A DNA stretch of 64,000 bases from positions 654,501 through 718,500 of the forward strand of contig AP025573.1 in the NCBI GenBank assembly GCA_022845895.1, given 5' to 3'. How positions within the stretch are numbered: the first letter of the stretch is position 1; every line of letters begins with the position of its first letter. Below are positions 46,322-56,600 of the stretch, one piece after another. The position numbers were made by a program, and so were the translations under genes. The notes beneath the pieces were generated by a model. It was given only the letters and a program-made list of their open reading frames with translations. It did no database searches and was not told where the DNA came from. This DNA comes from Lachnospiraceae bacterium (lineage in GTDB: Bacteria; Bacillota; Clostridia; Lachnospirales; Lachnospiraceae).

Positions 46322-47545
46322 TTATTTCCGATAAGCGAACAATGGTATTCCGTTCTTTGTCGGTAGCTCTACGTACCCTTGCGTGAGGGGCCTTGCGTAA
46401 TCGATGAATTTGCTGCTGATATCAGAGCCTTCGCTGATAATCCATTCATCTGGAACGGGTTTTTCTTTATTGCAGATGATATTGACATCTGCCGTTCCAT
46501 AGGAGAGCTCATATGGCACGCTTTTGTTACGGATGAACGTTATCATCATACCGGTCTCGCCACCGAGTGCTACCTGTACGGCGTAGATGCCGGCATTCAC
46601 GGCCTCGTCCAGGTCTACCCTCGAGAGATGGGCACAGGAGCAGCGCTGGCATACGTTAAGCTCTACGGAACGTACTTTGACTCCGATTCTTTCTTTTACA
46701 AGATTCTCCAGATACTTTCCTGATCCGGTCAGCATCTTGTGGCCGAACGTGTCTGTGCCGACATCGCTTGCATATTCGCAGATGAAGGTGCCTTTGCCGT
46801 CATTGATGCCTTCAGAGATGCACACGACGAGGTTCGGAGTGGTCTTAAGCGCTTCTTTCACTTTCTCTACAAAGGCATCCTGGTCGAATGCAACCTCTGG
46901 AAGATAGATGAGAACCGGGTTGTCCCCCTCAAATTTTCGTGCCAGCATGCTGGCGGCTGTCAGCCATCCGGCGTGGCGGCCCATAATCTCCACGATGGTG
47001 ACAGACTGCTTGTTGTCATATACTGTGGCATCTGTCGCAATCTCACGGACCGTAGTTGCGACATATTTGGCGGCACTTCCATATCCCGGCGTGTGATCCG
47101 TCTCGACCAGGTCGTTATCGATGGTCTTCGGCACGCCGATGAAACGGATATCGCTTCCGATGCCTGCTGCATAGCGTGAAAGCTTGCTTACAGTGTCCAT
47201 GGAGTCATTACCTCCAATATAGAAGAAGTAACCGATATTCTTTTCTTCAAATTTCCTGAACAGCTCCGGATACACCGGGTCCGCCAAATCTTCAGGCAGC
47301 TTGTAACGGCATGAGCCAAGGTATGCCCCCGGGGTCGTCCTTACCAACTCCAGCTCATTCGTCGCGTCCAGCGCCCCGATATCCATATACCGGCCCTGAA
47401 GAAATCCTTCGATTCCATTGATCATGCCAAGGACCTGTCCCACGTTTTCCGTCTGCTTAACTCCTTCTGCCACGACGCCGTACAGGCTTCCATTGATTAC
47501 GGCGGTAGGTCCGCCAGATTGTCCTACAATGATGTTTTTCTTCAT
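46322..47545 (-). CDS. pfp: Diphosphate-dependent 6-phosphofructokinase (second paralogue)
   Basis: 407 residues. GQSGGPTAVINGSLYG near residue 8, YIGGNDSMDT near 106, VPKTIDNDLVETDHTPGYGS near 139 and EIMGRHAGWLTA near 189. The PKTIDND Lys again suggests pyrophosphate as donor. It is clearly related to the copy at 34430 but differs through most of its length, so it is an old duplication rather than a recent one. AATTGGAGGAATAAAT precedes the ATG. Its 3' end abuts repeat copy 3. Confidence 0.93.
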   Translation of the reverse strand: MKKNIIVGQSGGPTAVINGSLYGVVAEGVKQTENVGQVLGMINGIEGFLQGRYMDIGALDATNELELVRTTPGAYLGSCRYKLPEDLADPVYPELFRKFEEKNIGYFFYIGGNDSMDTVSKLSRYAAGIGSDIRFIGVPKTIDNDLVETDHTPGYGSAAKYVATTVREIATDATVYDNKQSVTIVEIMGRHAGWLTAASMLARKFEGDNPVLIYLPEVAFDQDAFVEKVKEALKTTPNLVVCISEGINDGKGTFICEYASDVGTDTFGHKMLTGSGKYLENLVKERIGVKVRSVELNVCQRCSCAHLSRVDLDEAVNAGIYAVQVALGGETGMMITFIRNKSVPYELSYGTADVNIICNKEKPVPDEWIISEGSDISSKFIDYARPLTQGYVELPTKNGIPLFAYRK

Positions 47546-47693
47546 ATTTATTCCTCCAATTCTTTGTAATTACTATATCGGAAAACGAAAGATTTTACAA
47601 TCTGTAGTATCACTTTTTACGAATATCAGGTTGGAAAAAGAGGAAGAATGCATTATACTAAAAGACAGTTGATGAAGAAAGGAAGCAGACAAG

Positions 47694-48710
47694 ATGAAAT
47701 ATATTTCATTTGCCATACCATGCTATAATTCTGAAGCATATATGGAACATGCGGTTGAAAGCATTCTCCATGGCGGTGAGGATGTAGAGATCATAATCGT
47801 GAACGACGGCTCCAAAGACCGCACATCTGAGCTTGCACATGAATATGCGGAAAAATATCCGACGATTATAAAAGTTGTGGATAAAGAAAACGGTGGACAT
47901 GGAGATGCGGTGAATTCAGGCCTTAGCAATGCGCAGGGAAAGTATTTTAAAGTGGTGGACAGCGATGACTGGGTAGATGAGGAGGCGCTTCACAAGATAC
48001 TGAAGCTGCTCAGGGATCTGGAAGAGGAGGATCAGGAAGTGGACATGCTTGTCTCAAATTACGTCTATGAGAAGGTCGGCGTGGCCCATAAGCGATGTGT
48101 CCATTACAGAAATGTCCTGCCCAAAGATGAGATATTCCGCTGGGATGATATCGGGCATTTCCGTCTCGACCAGTATATACTGATGCATTCTGTCATATAT
48201 CGCACCGCGATGCTTCAGCTTTCACAGATGAGGCTTCCAAAGCATACCTTTTATGTGGACAATATCTATGTATACTATCCGCTCCCTCATGTGCGGAAGA
48301 TATATTATCTGGATGTGGATTTCTACCGCTATTTTATCGGGCGGGAAGACCAGTCGGTCAATGAAAAGAATATGATTGCACGGGTAGACCAGCAGATATT
48401 TGTAACAAAATCCATGATAGAGATGTACCAGTTGAAAAATGTTACGAACAAGAAACTCCGCCAGTATATGATCAATTATCTGGCCATAATGATGACAGTC
48501 TCTTCCATACTTCTTATCCGTTCTAAGAAAGAAGAAAATCTGGAGAAGAAAAAGGAACTGTGGAAGTATCTTAAAAAGAAGGACGTTAAGACTTATATGA
48601 AGATAAGGTACGGCATACTCGGGCAGACGATCAACCTCCCTGGCAAGTCCGGCAGGAAGATATCCTCCCTCGTCTACAGCGTGGCCAGAAGAATAATAGG
48701 ATTTAATTAA
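47694..48710 (+). CDS. Family 2 glycosyltransferase
   Basis: 338 residues. GT-A fold: AIPCYNSEAYMEHAVESIL near residue 7, IIIVNDGSKDRTSELA near 33, KENGGHGDAVNSGLSNAQGK near 63 and the metal-binding DSDDWVDEEAL near 88. No membrane segment is visible. It transfers an activated sugar to an unknown acceptor, probably an envelope polymer. A GAAAGGAAGCAGACAAG ribosome site is present. It is a single gene between pfp and rubrerythrin. Confidence 0.9.
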   Translation: MKYISFAIPCYNSEAYMEHAVESILHGGEDVEIIIVNDGSKDRTSELAHEYAEKYPTIIKVVDKENGGHGDAVNSGLSNAQGKYFKVVDSDDWVDEEALHKILKLLRDLEEEDQEVDMLVSNYVYEKVGVAHKRCVHYRNVLPKDEIFRWDDIGHFRLDQYILMHSVIYRTAMLQLSQMRLPKHTFYVDNIYVYYPLPHVRKIYYLDVDFYRYFIGREDQSVNEKNMIARVDQQIFVTKSMIEMYQLKNVTNKKLRQYMINYLAIMMTVSSILLIRSKKEENLEKKKELWKYLKKKDVKTYMKIRYGILGQTINLPGKSGRKISSLVYSVARRIIGFN

Positions 48711-48772
48711 ATAAAGAATAATTTACCAGCCATGGTACATACTAGTAATAAAAGTGAAAAGGAGTATGTGAC

Positions 48773-49384
48773 ATGGCTATTGAATTTGGAACAAGCAAGA
48801 CGAAAGAGAATCTGATGAAGGCATTTGCAGGCGAGAGCCAGGCACGCAACCGTTATACGATTGCAGCAAAGACAGCCCGTGAACAGGGGATGTATTCAAT
48901 CAGCGAGATATTTTTGTTTACGGCAGACCAGGAACGCGCACATGCGGAGAGGTATTACAGCTTACTTAAGAGCCTGTCGGGAGAGACGATCGATATCTGC
49001 GGCGGCTTCCCGATAGACCACTCAGACAGCCTGGCCGATCTTCTGCGGTCAGCGCAGCACAATGAGATGCAAGAGTATGAGGATGTGTATCAGGAATTCG
49101 GAGATGTTGCAAAAGAGGAAGGCTTCCACGAGGCAGCTTCTGCATTTTACCAGATAGCGGATGTAGAGGCGATTCATGGAAAACGCTTCGGCAAACTCGC
49201 GGAGATGCTCGAGAACAACACTTACTATGAGCGTGAAGGCGAGGGGGCATGGATGTGCCTGAACTGTGGACATATCCACCGCGGAAAACGTGTGCCGGAA
49301 GTATGCCCTACATGCAGATATGAAAAGGGATATTTCATCCCGGTTGAGCTGGCTCCTTATCTGGAGTGCGAATTTATGAAATAA
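48773..49384 (+). CDS. Rubrerythrin
   Basis: 203 residues. Four-helix ferritin-like domain with Glu-based diiron motifs (MKAFAGESQARNRY near residue 15, QERAHAERYY near 50, NEMQEYEDVYQEF near 97, VEAIHGKRFG near 130) and a C-terminal rubredoxin-type iron site (CLNCGH near 161 and CPTCRY near 178). It reduces hydrogen peroxide in anaerobes using NAD(P)H through rubredoxin. AAAAGGAGTATGTGAC precedes the ATG. Confidence 0.95.
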   Translation: MAIEFGTSKTKENLMKAFAGESQARNRYTIAAKTAREQGMYSISEIFLFTADQERAHAERYYSLLKSLSGETIDICGGFPIDHSDSLADLLRSAQHNEMQEYEDVYQEFGDVAKEEGFHEAASAFYQIADVEAIHGKRFGKLAEMLENNTYYEREGEGAWMCLNCGHIHRGKRVPEVCPTCRYEKGYFIPVELAPYLECEFMK

Positions 49385-49408
49385 TAATATTGAAGGCAGA
49401 GGTAGCGT

Positions 49409-51157
49409 ATGACAAGTCAGAAAGCAGATAATCTGTTAAATCTTGCGTTAGATGCTACAGAAGAGGAGAGAGAGAAGTCTCTGGAACTGGACGTAGGGTA
49501 TAATCCGGTAGACAGGCAGTGGGATCTGATTATCAAATACTCCGGTGACCTTGGGGCGGTAAGAGAACTTGCAGACCAGGTGGTGGAACTGCAGAATGAG
49601 TACGCAGTGATAACGGTTAGGGAGTCCCTTATCGAAGCTCTCTCCAGTCTTGCACAAGTAGAGTATATAGAAAAGCCTAAACGGCTATTCTTTCAAGTTG
49701 CCAATGGAAGACGGGTATCCTGTATTGATGAAGTGCAGGGGACCCGTTTTTCCCTGTTCGGACAAGGTACACTCGTAGCAGTCATTGATTCCGGCATCGA
49801 TTATGCCAATGCAGACTTCAGAAATGAAGACGGAACGACGAGAATCAGGGCTTTGTGGGACCAGTCGGTGGTACCAGGTGAAAATGGGCTGCCGCCGGAA
49901 GGATATGCCATCGGCGTGGAATACAGCGCAGAACAGATAAATGAAGCGCTGAACGCTGATTCCGAAGCAGGGATGAGAGCTGCTGTGCCGAGCCGGGACA
50001 CTTCTGGACACGGAACGGCCGTAGCCGGCATAGCAGCAGGCAACGGACGGGGCAGCAGAGGAAAGCAATACAGAGGAGTGGCGACACAGAGCGAACTGCT
50101 CATCGTCAAGCTGGCCAGCCCGAGAAAGGACGGCTTCCCCCGAACGACGGAACTCATGCAGGGCATAGATTATGTCATTAAAAAGGCATTGGAGTTCCAG
50201 ATGCCAGTAGCTGTCAATATCAGCTTTGGAAATACATACGGCGCCCACGATGGCACATCGCTGCTGGAGCGCTTTATCGACGATATCTCGAACCTGTGGA
50301 AGAGCTGTATCTGCATTGGAACCGGCAATGAGGCGGCAAGTGCAGGCCACACATCTGGTATATTAGTTGAGGGGCAGGATACCGTAGTCGAGCTGGCGGT
50401 GCAGAATAACCAGCCAGCCTTAAGCGTACAGATATGGAAGGCATATACAGATGTGGCGGACATATCGCTCATATCCCCTTCAGGCATCCGGGTAGGGCCG
50501 ATTCAGGAGATTCTTGGCCCCCAGAGATTTACAGCCGGACAGACAGAGATTCTTCTATACTATGGAGAGCCTAGCCCATACAGCATATCCCAGGAGATAT
50601 TTATTGACATGCTTCCGACAGAGAGCTATATATCCAGCGGCATATGGAGAATCGTACTGTCCCCGTCAAGAGTGGTATCGGGATTATATGAGATGTGGCT
50701 GCCAAGCGAAAACGTGCTGAACCGTGGAACCGGATTTTCTTTTCCTACGGACTACACGACGCTGACCATTCCATCTACTGCAAGCAGGGCGATAGCGGTT
50801 GGCGCATACAACTCCCTGAACTTTACATATGCGGGCTTCTCAGGGAGAGGTTATATAGGGGAACGAAGATTTATTAAGCCCGACCTGGTGGCTCCTGGTG
50901 TAAATGTGACTACCGTAACAGTCGGAGGGGGATATGCACCATTTACGGGAACGTCTTTTGCAACACCCTTTGTGACAGGAGGCTGCGCACTTCTGATGGA
51001 ATGGGGAATTGTGCGGGGGAATGATCCATACTTATATGGGGAGAAGGTGAAGGCATATCTGAGAAGAGGAGCAAGGCCGCTGCCCGGATTTGACGTATAC
51101 CCTAATCCACAGGTGGGATATGGGGCGCTGTGCGTACGGGATAGTCTGCCTGTATAA
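49409..51157 (+). CDS. Subtilisin-like serine protease of the Csp type
   Basis: 582 residues without a signal peptide. The catalytic triad is complete: Asp127 in VIDSGIDY, His201 in TSGHGTAVAG and Ser516 in GTSFATPFVTG. Between His and Ser is a long insert with a jellyroll-like domain (about 320-450), typical of Csp proteases of Clostridia that process the SleC cortex hydrolase zymogen during spore germination. The N-terminal about 95 residues look like a prodomain. No csp paralogue or sleC is in the window, so the germination role is inferred from the family. Its stop is seven bases before repeat copy 4. Confidence 0.88.
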   Translation: MTSQKADNLLNLALDATEEEREKSLELDVGYNPVDRQWDLIIKYSGDLGAVRELADQVVELQNEYAVITVRESLIEALSSLAQVEYIEKPKRLFFQVANGRRVSCIDEVQGTRFSLFGQGTLVAVIDSGIDYANADFRNEDGTTRIRALWDQSVVPGENGLPPEGYAIGVEYSAEQINEALNADSEAGMRAAVPSRDTSGHGTAVAGIAAGNGRGSRGKQYRGVATQSELLIVKLASPRKDGFPRTTELMQGIDYVIKKALEFQMPVAVNISFGNTYGAHDGTSLLERFIDDISNLWKSCICIGTGNEAASAGHTSGILVEGQDTVVELAVQNNQPALSVQIWKAYTDVADISLISPSGIRVGPIQEILGPQRFTAGQTEILLYYGEPSPYSISQEIFIDMLPTESYISSGIWRIVLSPSRVVSGLYEMWLPSENVLNRGTGFSFPTDYTTLTIPSTASRAIAVGAYNSLNFTYAGFSGRGYIGERRFIKPDLVAPGVNVTTVTVGGGYAPFTGTSFATPFVTGGCALLMEWGIVRGNDPYLYGEKVKAYLRRGARPLPGFDVYPNPQVGYGALCVRDSLPV

Positions 51158-51163
51158 ATGGGA

Positions 51164-51975
51164 GTTTAAGTAAAGTGGCTGCCGACTGGGAGCCGGGTGG
51201 CATCTGCTCCGATGCGTACGAGGCTCCGACTATTTCACGTATCCCTAACCCAGCGGAATGCGCGCCGATTGCGGCTTGCATCCCGCTGGATAAGGGCTAC
51301 GGAAAGGATTCTCCGCCTCTTCCGCTTACACCTGCGCATCTCCCACCCGGCTCCCCGCCCGCTATCTACTTCACTTAACAAGGGCGAGTGCGGCTGTGTG
51401 GCGTTACTGGCCAGCGGATGAACGCTGGCTGCGTCAGTTGAGTGATAAAATATCGCAAGCTTTATGTGAATAACACAAAGAGTAGATGAATGATAAGAGT
51501 TTTGCTAGTCCATATGAATCAGGCTGGCGAATCTGTTCGTTGTGAATCAATTGCATCGAGGCGAGCACGCCGTTGCTGCAAGAAGAGCCGGAATCAGGCA
51601 AGGGATGTCATCTCATAAACATCCTCGTACCTGATTCCGGCTCTTCTTCATATTAGAATTTCTTTTCGGCAAAGGGCTTAGCCCTTTATCACTATGCTGA
51701 CACAACCAAATCCCTTCCATCAGCCAATAGTGTCACACAACCGCCCCCGCCCATGCCAGTAAAGTAGATAGCCGAGGGGGAGGTATGGGACAGATGCGAA
51801 GGTATAAGCGGAAGGGACAGAGAATCCTCACCAGATTCCTTGGCTTGTGGGGTGAGAGCCGCCATCGGCGAACACCCCGCAGGCTTAGGAATCTGTGTGA
51901 TAGTCGCAGTTCCCGGACGCATCGGAGCATCTGCCCCATACCTCCCCAGCGGCGTCCTAGTTTACTAAACCCCCA
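51164..51975. repeat. Large two-module hairpin repeat, copy 4 (most divergent module A)
   Basis: Module A at about 51164-51420, centre 51421-51716, module B 51717-51975, all complete. In module A the inner stem is CCAGCGG.ATGC with GCAT.CCGCTGG, where copies 1-3 have TTTGCGG.AGAG with CTCT.CCGCAAA: both arms changed together at about six positions, and the apical stem changed GCTG/CAGC to GCCG/CGGC. Module B keeps CAGATTCCT with AGGAATCTG and GGGGTG with CACCCC. The centre has a hairpin of AAGAAGAGCCGGAATCAGG with its exact complement. It fills the space between the subtilase stop and the convergent symporter stop, which begins two bases beyond it. Confidence 0.87.
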
Positions 51976-51976
51976 G

Positions 51977-53365
51977 TTACTTGATAAATCCAAAGCAGTT
52001 CAGGATTACGACAAGCATCAGCACTGGTACGATGACTGCATACAGCAGCTTCTGGAACTGTGAGAAGCCGCCGTCTCTTCCGTTGACGGTAAGTTCTTTT
52101 TCAAAATCCTTGAAGCCCCACACCTTAGCGACATAGAAGCAGGTAAGGAGACAGCCAAGCGGAAGCAGGATATACGCGGTAAACGTATCGAGCCAGTTGT
52201 AGATGTTATAATAGGATATTCCGTTTAAATCAATAAACGGAAGCTGTACTCCACTTAATACGCCAAAGCCGAGTGACACGATGACACCGCCGGCGAAGAT
52301 GACAAGTGAAGTGATGGTCGTAGATTTCCGGTGCGATATGTGTGCAGTCTCCTCCAGCCATTTGTTCGGAATCTCGATGATGGTGAACAGCGTGGAAAGT
52401 GCGGCAAACAAAAGGGCGATAAAGAAGAAGATGCCGATAAACCGTCCGCCCGGAAGCTTTGAGAATATCTGGGTCATTACCACGAAGATTAAGGAAGGGC
52501 CGCTTGACACATCTACGCCTGCTCCAAATGCGGAAGGAATGATTACAAAACCTGCCGTCAGCGCTACGATAGTGTCACAGACTGCTATCCATATGGAATC
52601 CTTTTTGATGTTATTTGACTTTGGAAGACTGGCGCCGAGGGTGACAAAGATACCCCAGCCGATTCCGATAGAGAACAGTACCTGCGTCGCGGCATCTGCA
52701 AATACTTTGACGCTCATCTTGCTGAAATCCGGTACGATGTAATACTTCAGTCCTTCAGCGGCATTAGGGGTAGAAAAGACAGCCCAGATGCCACATATGA
52801 GTAAAAGGATAAACAATGCAGGCATCATGAACTTAGTAATCTTCTCCACCAGGTTCGTAATACCGAAGAACAGCAGAATCGCTACGACTATCATTACGAT
52901 TGCCGTATAGATCAAAGGTTCGGCAGTATTTGACGTAAAGCTGTTAAAAAATACCTGCGTGTCGGTGCCGAAATCTGCACCGGTGATATAGGAGACTGCA
53001 TATTTCAGCACCCATCCGCCAACAATAACATAATACATGTCAATCAAAGCCGTACAAAGCATGGCTATCCATCCGATGAACCTGTACTTTTTCTTGACAG
53101 CGCCGAAAGACGCTGCGACATTGGCCCTTGCATAACGGCCGATGGCGCTTTCCGCCTTGATAAGAGGATAACCCATAATCAAAGCCATCAGAATATAGAC
53201 TACGATGAATACACCGCCTCCTCCTCCGTAGGCGAGGTATGGGAACCGCCAGATATTGCCGAGCCCGATCGCGGCCCCGGCAGCGACCATTATGTAACCA
53301 AAGCGCGAACCCCATTGCGCCTGGCCGTTCGTACTGTTGCCAGTACTAGCCTCATTACTACTCAT
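51977..53365 (-). CDS. Sodium:neurotransmitter symporter family (NSS) transporter
   Basis: 462 residues with about 11-12 membrane helices. The first helix carries the sodium and substrate-binding motif AAGAAIGLGNIWRFPYLAYG near residue 28, and helix 3 has ALIDMYYVIVGGWVLKYAVS near 106. Bacterial members (LeuT, TnaT, MhsT) take up amino acids with sodium; the substrate here is unknown. GATTGGAGTG precedes the ATG. A short leader with a strong intrinsic terminator suggests attenuation control. Confidence 0.93.
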   Translation of the reverse strand: MSSNEASTGNSTNGQAQWGSRFGYIMVAAGAAIGLGNIWRFPYLAYGGGGGVFIVVYILMALIMGYPLIKAESAIGRYARANVAASFGAVKKKYRFIGWIAMLCTALIDMYYVIVGGWVLKYAVSYITGADFGTDTQVFFNSFTSNTAEPLIYTAIVMIVVAILLFFGITNLVEKITKFMMPALFILLLICGIWAVFSTPNAAEGLKYYIVPDFSKMSVKVFADAATQVLFSIGIGWGIFVTLGASLPKSNNIKKDSIWIAVCDTIVALTAGFVIIPSAFGAGVDVSSGPSLIFVVMTQIFSKLPGGRFIGIFFFIALLFAALSTLFTIIEIPNKWLEETAHISHRKSTTITSLVIFAGGVIVSLGFGVLSGVQLPFIDLNGISYYNIYNWLDTFTAYILLPLGCLLTCFYVAKVWGFKDFEKELTVNGRDGGFSQFQKLLYAVIVPVLMLVVILNCFGFIK

Positions 53366-53403
53366 AACAACACTCCAATCTCTATTTTATTTGAGAAGTG
53401 TTG

Positions 53404-53446
53404 AATTAAAAAAGGATGCGCTCACAACTGCTGTGAGAGCATCCTT
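53404..53446 (-). terminator. Leader terminator upstream of the NSS transporter gene
   Basis: On the minus strand AAGGATGC.CTCACA pairs with TGTGAG.GCATCCTT and is followed by TTTTTT. It lies between the promoter (53469-53497) and the start codon at 53365, so it stops transcription before the gene unless relieved. There is little room (about 15-20 bases) for a separate aptamer upstream of the hairpin. Confidence 0.8.
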
Positions 53447-53468
53447 ACCCAATCCAATCCTCTTTTTT

Positions 53469-53497
53469 AGTATAGCTTAGCAACATGCAATTGTCAA
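53469..53497 (-). promoter_or_regulatory. Promoter of the NSS transporter gene
   Basis: On the minus strand, exact TTGACA (53492-53497), 17-base spacer, TATACT (53469-53474). The transcript would have a leader of roughly 95 bases, most of it taken by the terminator hairpin. Confidence 0.85.
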
Positions 53498-53659
53498 GAT
53501 TTTATCCATTTTGGAGGGCTCCGGGCGGCACTCGAGTGTACGGAAAAAGGAACAAAATAAAGCCAATAATCACTAGACTTTTAAAGGTACTAAGGATATA
53601 ATGAATGTATACGTCAAGTTATAATAATATGTAATATATTTTAAGGAGGAACAACAAAA

Positions 53660-56600
53660 ATGGCAAGAAAAATGAAGACCATGGACGGTAATCAGGCCGC
53701 GGCGCATGCGTCATATGCGTATACCGAAGTTGCGGCTATTTACCCGATCACACCATCATCTGTTATGCCGGAACACGTAGATGAGTGGGCTACAGAGGGC
53801 AGGAAGAACATATTTGGACAAACTGTCCAAGTAACAGAGATGCAGTCAGAGGCGGGTGCAGCCGGAGCAGTACACGGTTCACTGGCAGCAGGTGCTATGA
53901 CGACGACATTTACGGCATCTCAGGGATTATTGTTGATGATTCCTAACTTATATAAAGTAGCGGGTGAGCAGCTTCCTGGAGTATTCAACGTTTCCGCCCG
54001 TGCAATCGCAAGCCATGCATTATCTATTTTCGGAGACCATTCAGACGTCTATGCCTGTCGTCAGACGGGTGCGGCTATGCTGTGTGAGTCCAGCGTTCAG
54101 GAAGTTATGGATCTGACACCGGTTGCCCACTGTGCGGCGCTGAAAGGGAAGATTCCATTTATCAACTTCTTTGACGGATTCCGTACGTCTCACGAGATTC
54201 AGAAGATCGAGACATGGGACTACGAAGATCTGAAAGAGCTGGTTGATATGGACGCAATCGATGAATTCAGAAACCATGCCCTGAATCCAAACCATCCTTG
54301 CCAGAGAGGCTCTGCCCAGAACCCGGATATCTTCTTCCAGGCAAGAGAGGCATGTAATCCATACTACGATGCTATGCCGGCTATCGTTCAGGAATACATG
54401 GACAAGGTTAACGAGAAGATCGGAACAGACTATAAGCTCTTCAACTATTACGGTGCTGCAGACGCGGAAAAGGTTATCATCGCTATGGGCTCAGCATGTG
54501 AGACGATTGAAGAGACCGTAGATTATATGCTGGCAGCAGGCGAAAAGGTCGGCGTTGTGAAAGTACGGCTTTACAGACCGTTCTGTGCTCAGGCATTGAT
54601 AGATGCAATACCGGATACGGTTAAGACCATCTCCGTACTTGACAGGACGAAGGAGCCAGGTGCGTTCGGCGAACCGTTATACCTGGATGTAGTGGCTGCA
54701 TTAAAAGGTACTAAATTCGATGCAGTTCCTATACTGTCAGGACGTTACGGACTGGGATCAAAAGACACGACGCCGGCTCAGATTGTTGCAGTATTCAATA
54801 ATACAGAGAAGGCTAAGTTTACAATCGGTATCGTAGATGATGTGACAGGACTCTCTCTGGAAACAGGCGCTCCTCTTGTTACGACTCCGGAAGGAACGAT
54901 TAACTGTAAGTTCTGGGGACTTGGTGCTGACGGTACTGTTGGCGCTAATAAGAACTCAATCAAGATTATCGGTGACAATACGGACATGTATGCTCAGGCT
55001 TACTTTGACTATGACTCCAAGAAGTCAGGCGGTGTTACGATGTCACATCTGCGTTTCGGCAAGAAGGCTATCAAGTCTACTTATCTGATTCGCCAGGCAA
55101 ACTTTGTGGCCTGCCATAATCCTTCTTATGTCGACAAATACAACATGGTACAGGAGCTTGTTGACGGCGGAACCTTCCTGCTGAACTGCCCGTGGGATAT
55201 GGAAGGGCTTGAGAAGCATCTTCCGGGACAGGTAAAGGCATATATAGCTGACCACAACATCAAGTTCTACACGATTGACGGTATCAAGATTGGTAAAGAG
55301 ATTGGACTCGGCGGACGTATCAATACGGTTCTCCAGTCTGCATTCTTCAAGCTTGCTTCCATCATTCCGGAAGAAGAAGCTATCGACCTTATGAAGAAGG
55401 CTGCAAAAGCTACTTACGGAAGAAAAGGCGATAAGATTGTACAGATGAATTATGACGCTATCGATGCAGGCGCGAAGCAGGTAGTAGAGGTTCAGGTTCC
55501 TGACAGCTGGAAGAGCTCGGAAGATGAAGGGCTGTTTACACCGGAAGTCAAGGGTGGAAGAGAAGATGTTGTCTCCTTTGTTAAGAATATACAGTGCAAA
55601 GTCAACTCTCAGGAAGGCAACTCCCTGCCTGTATCAGCATTCAGCGATTATGTTGACGGTTCTACGCCATCTGGTTCTTCTGCATACGAGAAACGTGGTA
55701 TTGCAGTAGATATACCGATTTGGAAAGAGGAAAACTGTATCCAGTGTAACCGCTGTGCTTACGTGTGTCCGCACGCGGTCATCCGTCCGGTTGCATTGAC
55801 AGAAGACGAGTTTGCAAAAGCTCCGGAAGGAACGAGGGCAATCGATATGGTTGGCATGCCGGGAATGAAATTTGCAATTACGGTATCCGGTTATGACTGT
55901 ACAGGATGTGGCTCATGTGCTAACGTGTGTCCGGGCAAGAAGGGCGAAAAGGCACTTGTTATGGAGAACATGGAAGCGAATGTAGACAAATGCCAGGAAA
56001 GATTCGACTTTGGAAGAGCAATTCCGGTTAAGCCAGAAGTTGTTGCCAAGTTCAAACCAGAGACGGTAAAGGGCAGCCAGTTCAAACAGCCGCTCCTTGA
56101 GTTCTCAGGCGCTTGTGCGGGATGTGGAGAGACGCCATACGCGAAGCTGATAACACAGCTGTTTGGAGACAGGATGTACATCGCTAATGCTACAGGATGT
56201 TCTTCTATCTGGGGCAACTCCTCACCGTCCACACCATATACGGTGAACGACAAGGGACAGGGTCCTGCATGGTCCAACTCCTTGTTCGAAGACAATGCCG
56301 AGTTTGGATACGGCATGCTGCTTGCTCAGAAGGTTATCAGAAAGAGACTGAAAGAAGAAGTAGAATCCTTATTGACTTCAGATGAAGCATCAGCAGAAGT
56401 AAAGGCTGCATGCCAGGAATACCTGGATACGTTTAACAGCGGTGCGACAAACGGAGATGCTTCTGATAAGCTTGTGGCTGCATTAGAAGGATGCGACTGT
56501 GAGACATGTAAGGATATCGTGAAGAACAAAGACTTCCTCGCTAAGAAGTCCCAGTGGGTATTCGGCGGTGACGGATGGGCTTATGATATTGGATTTGGCG

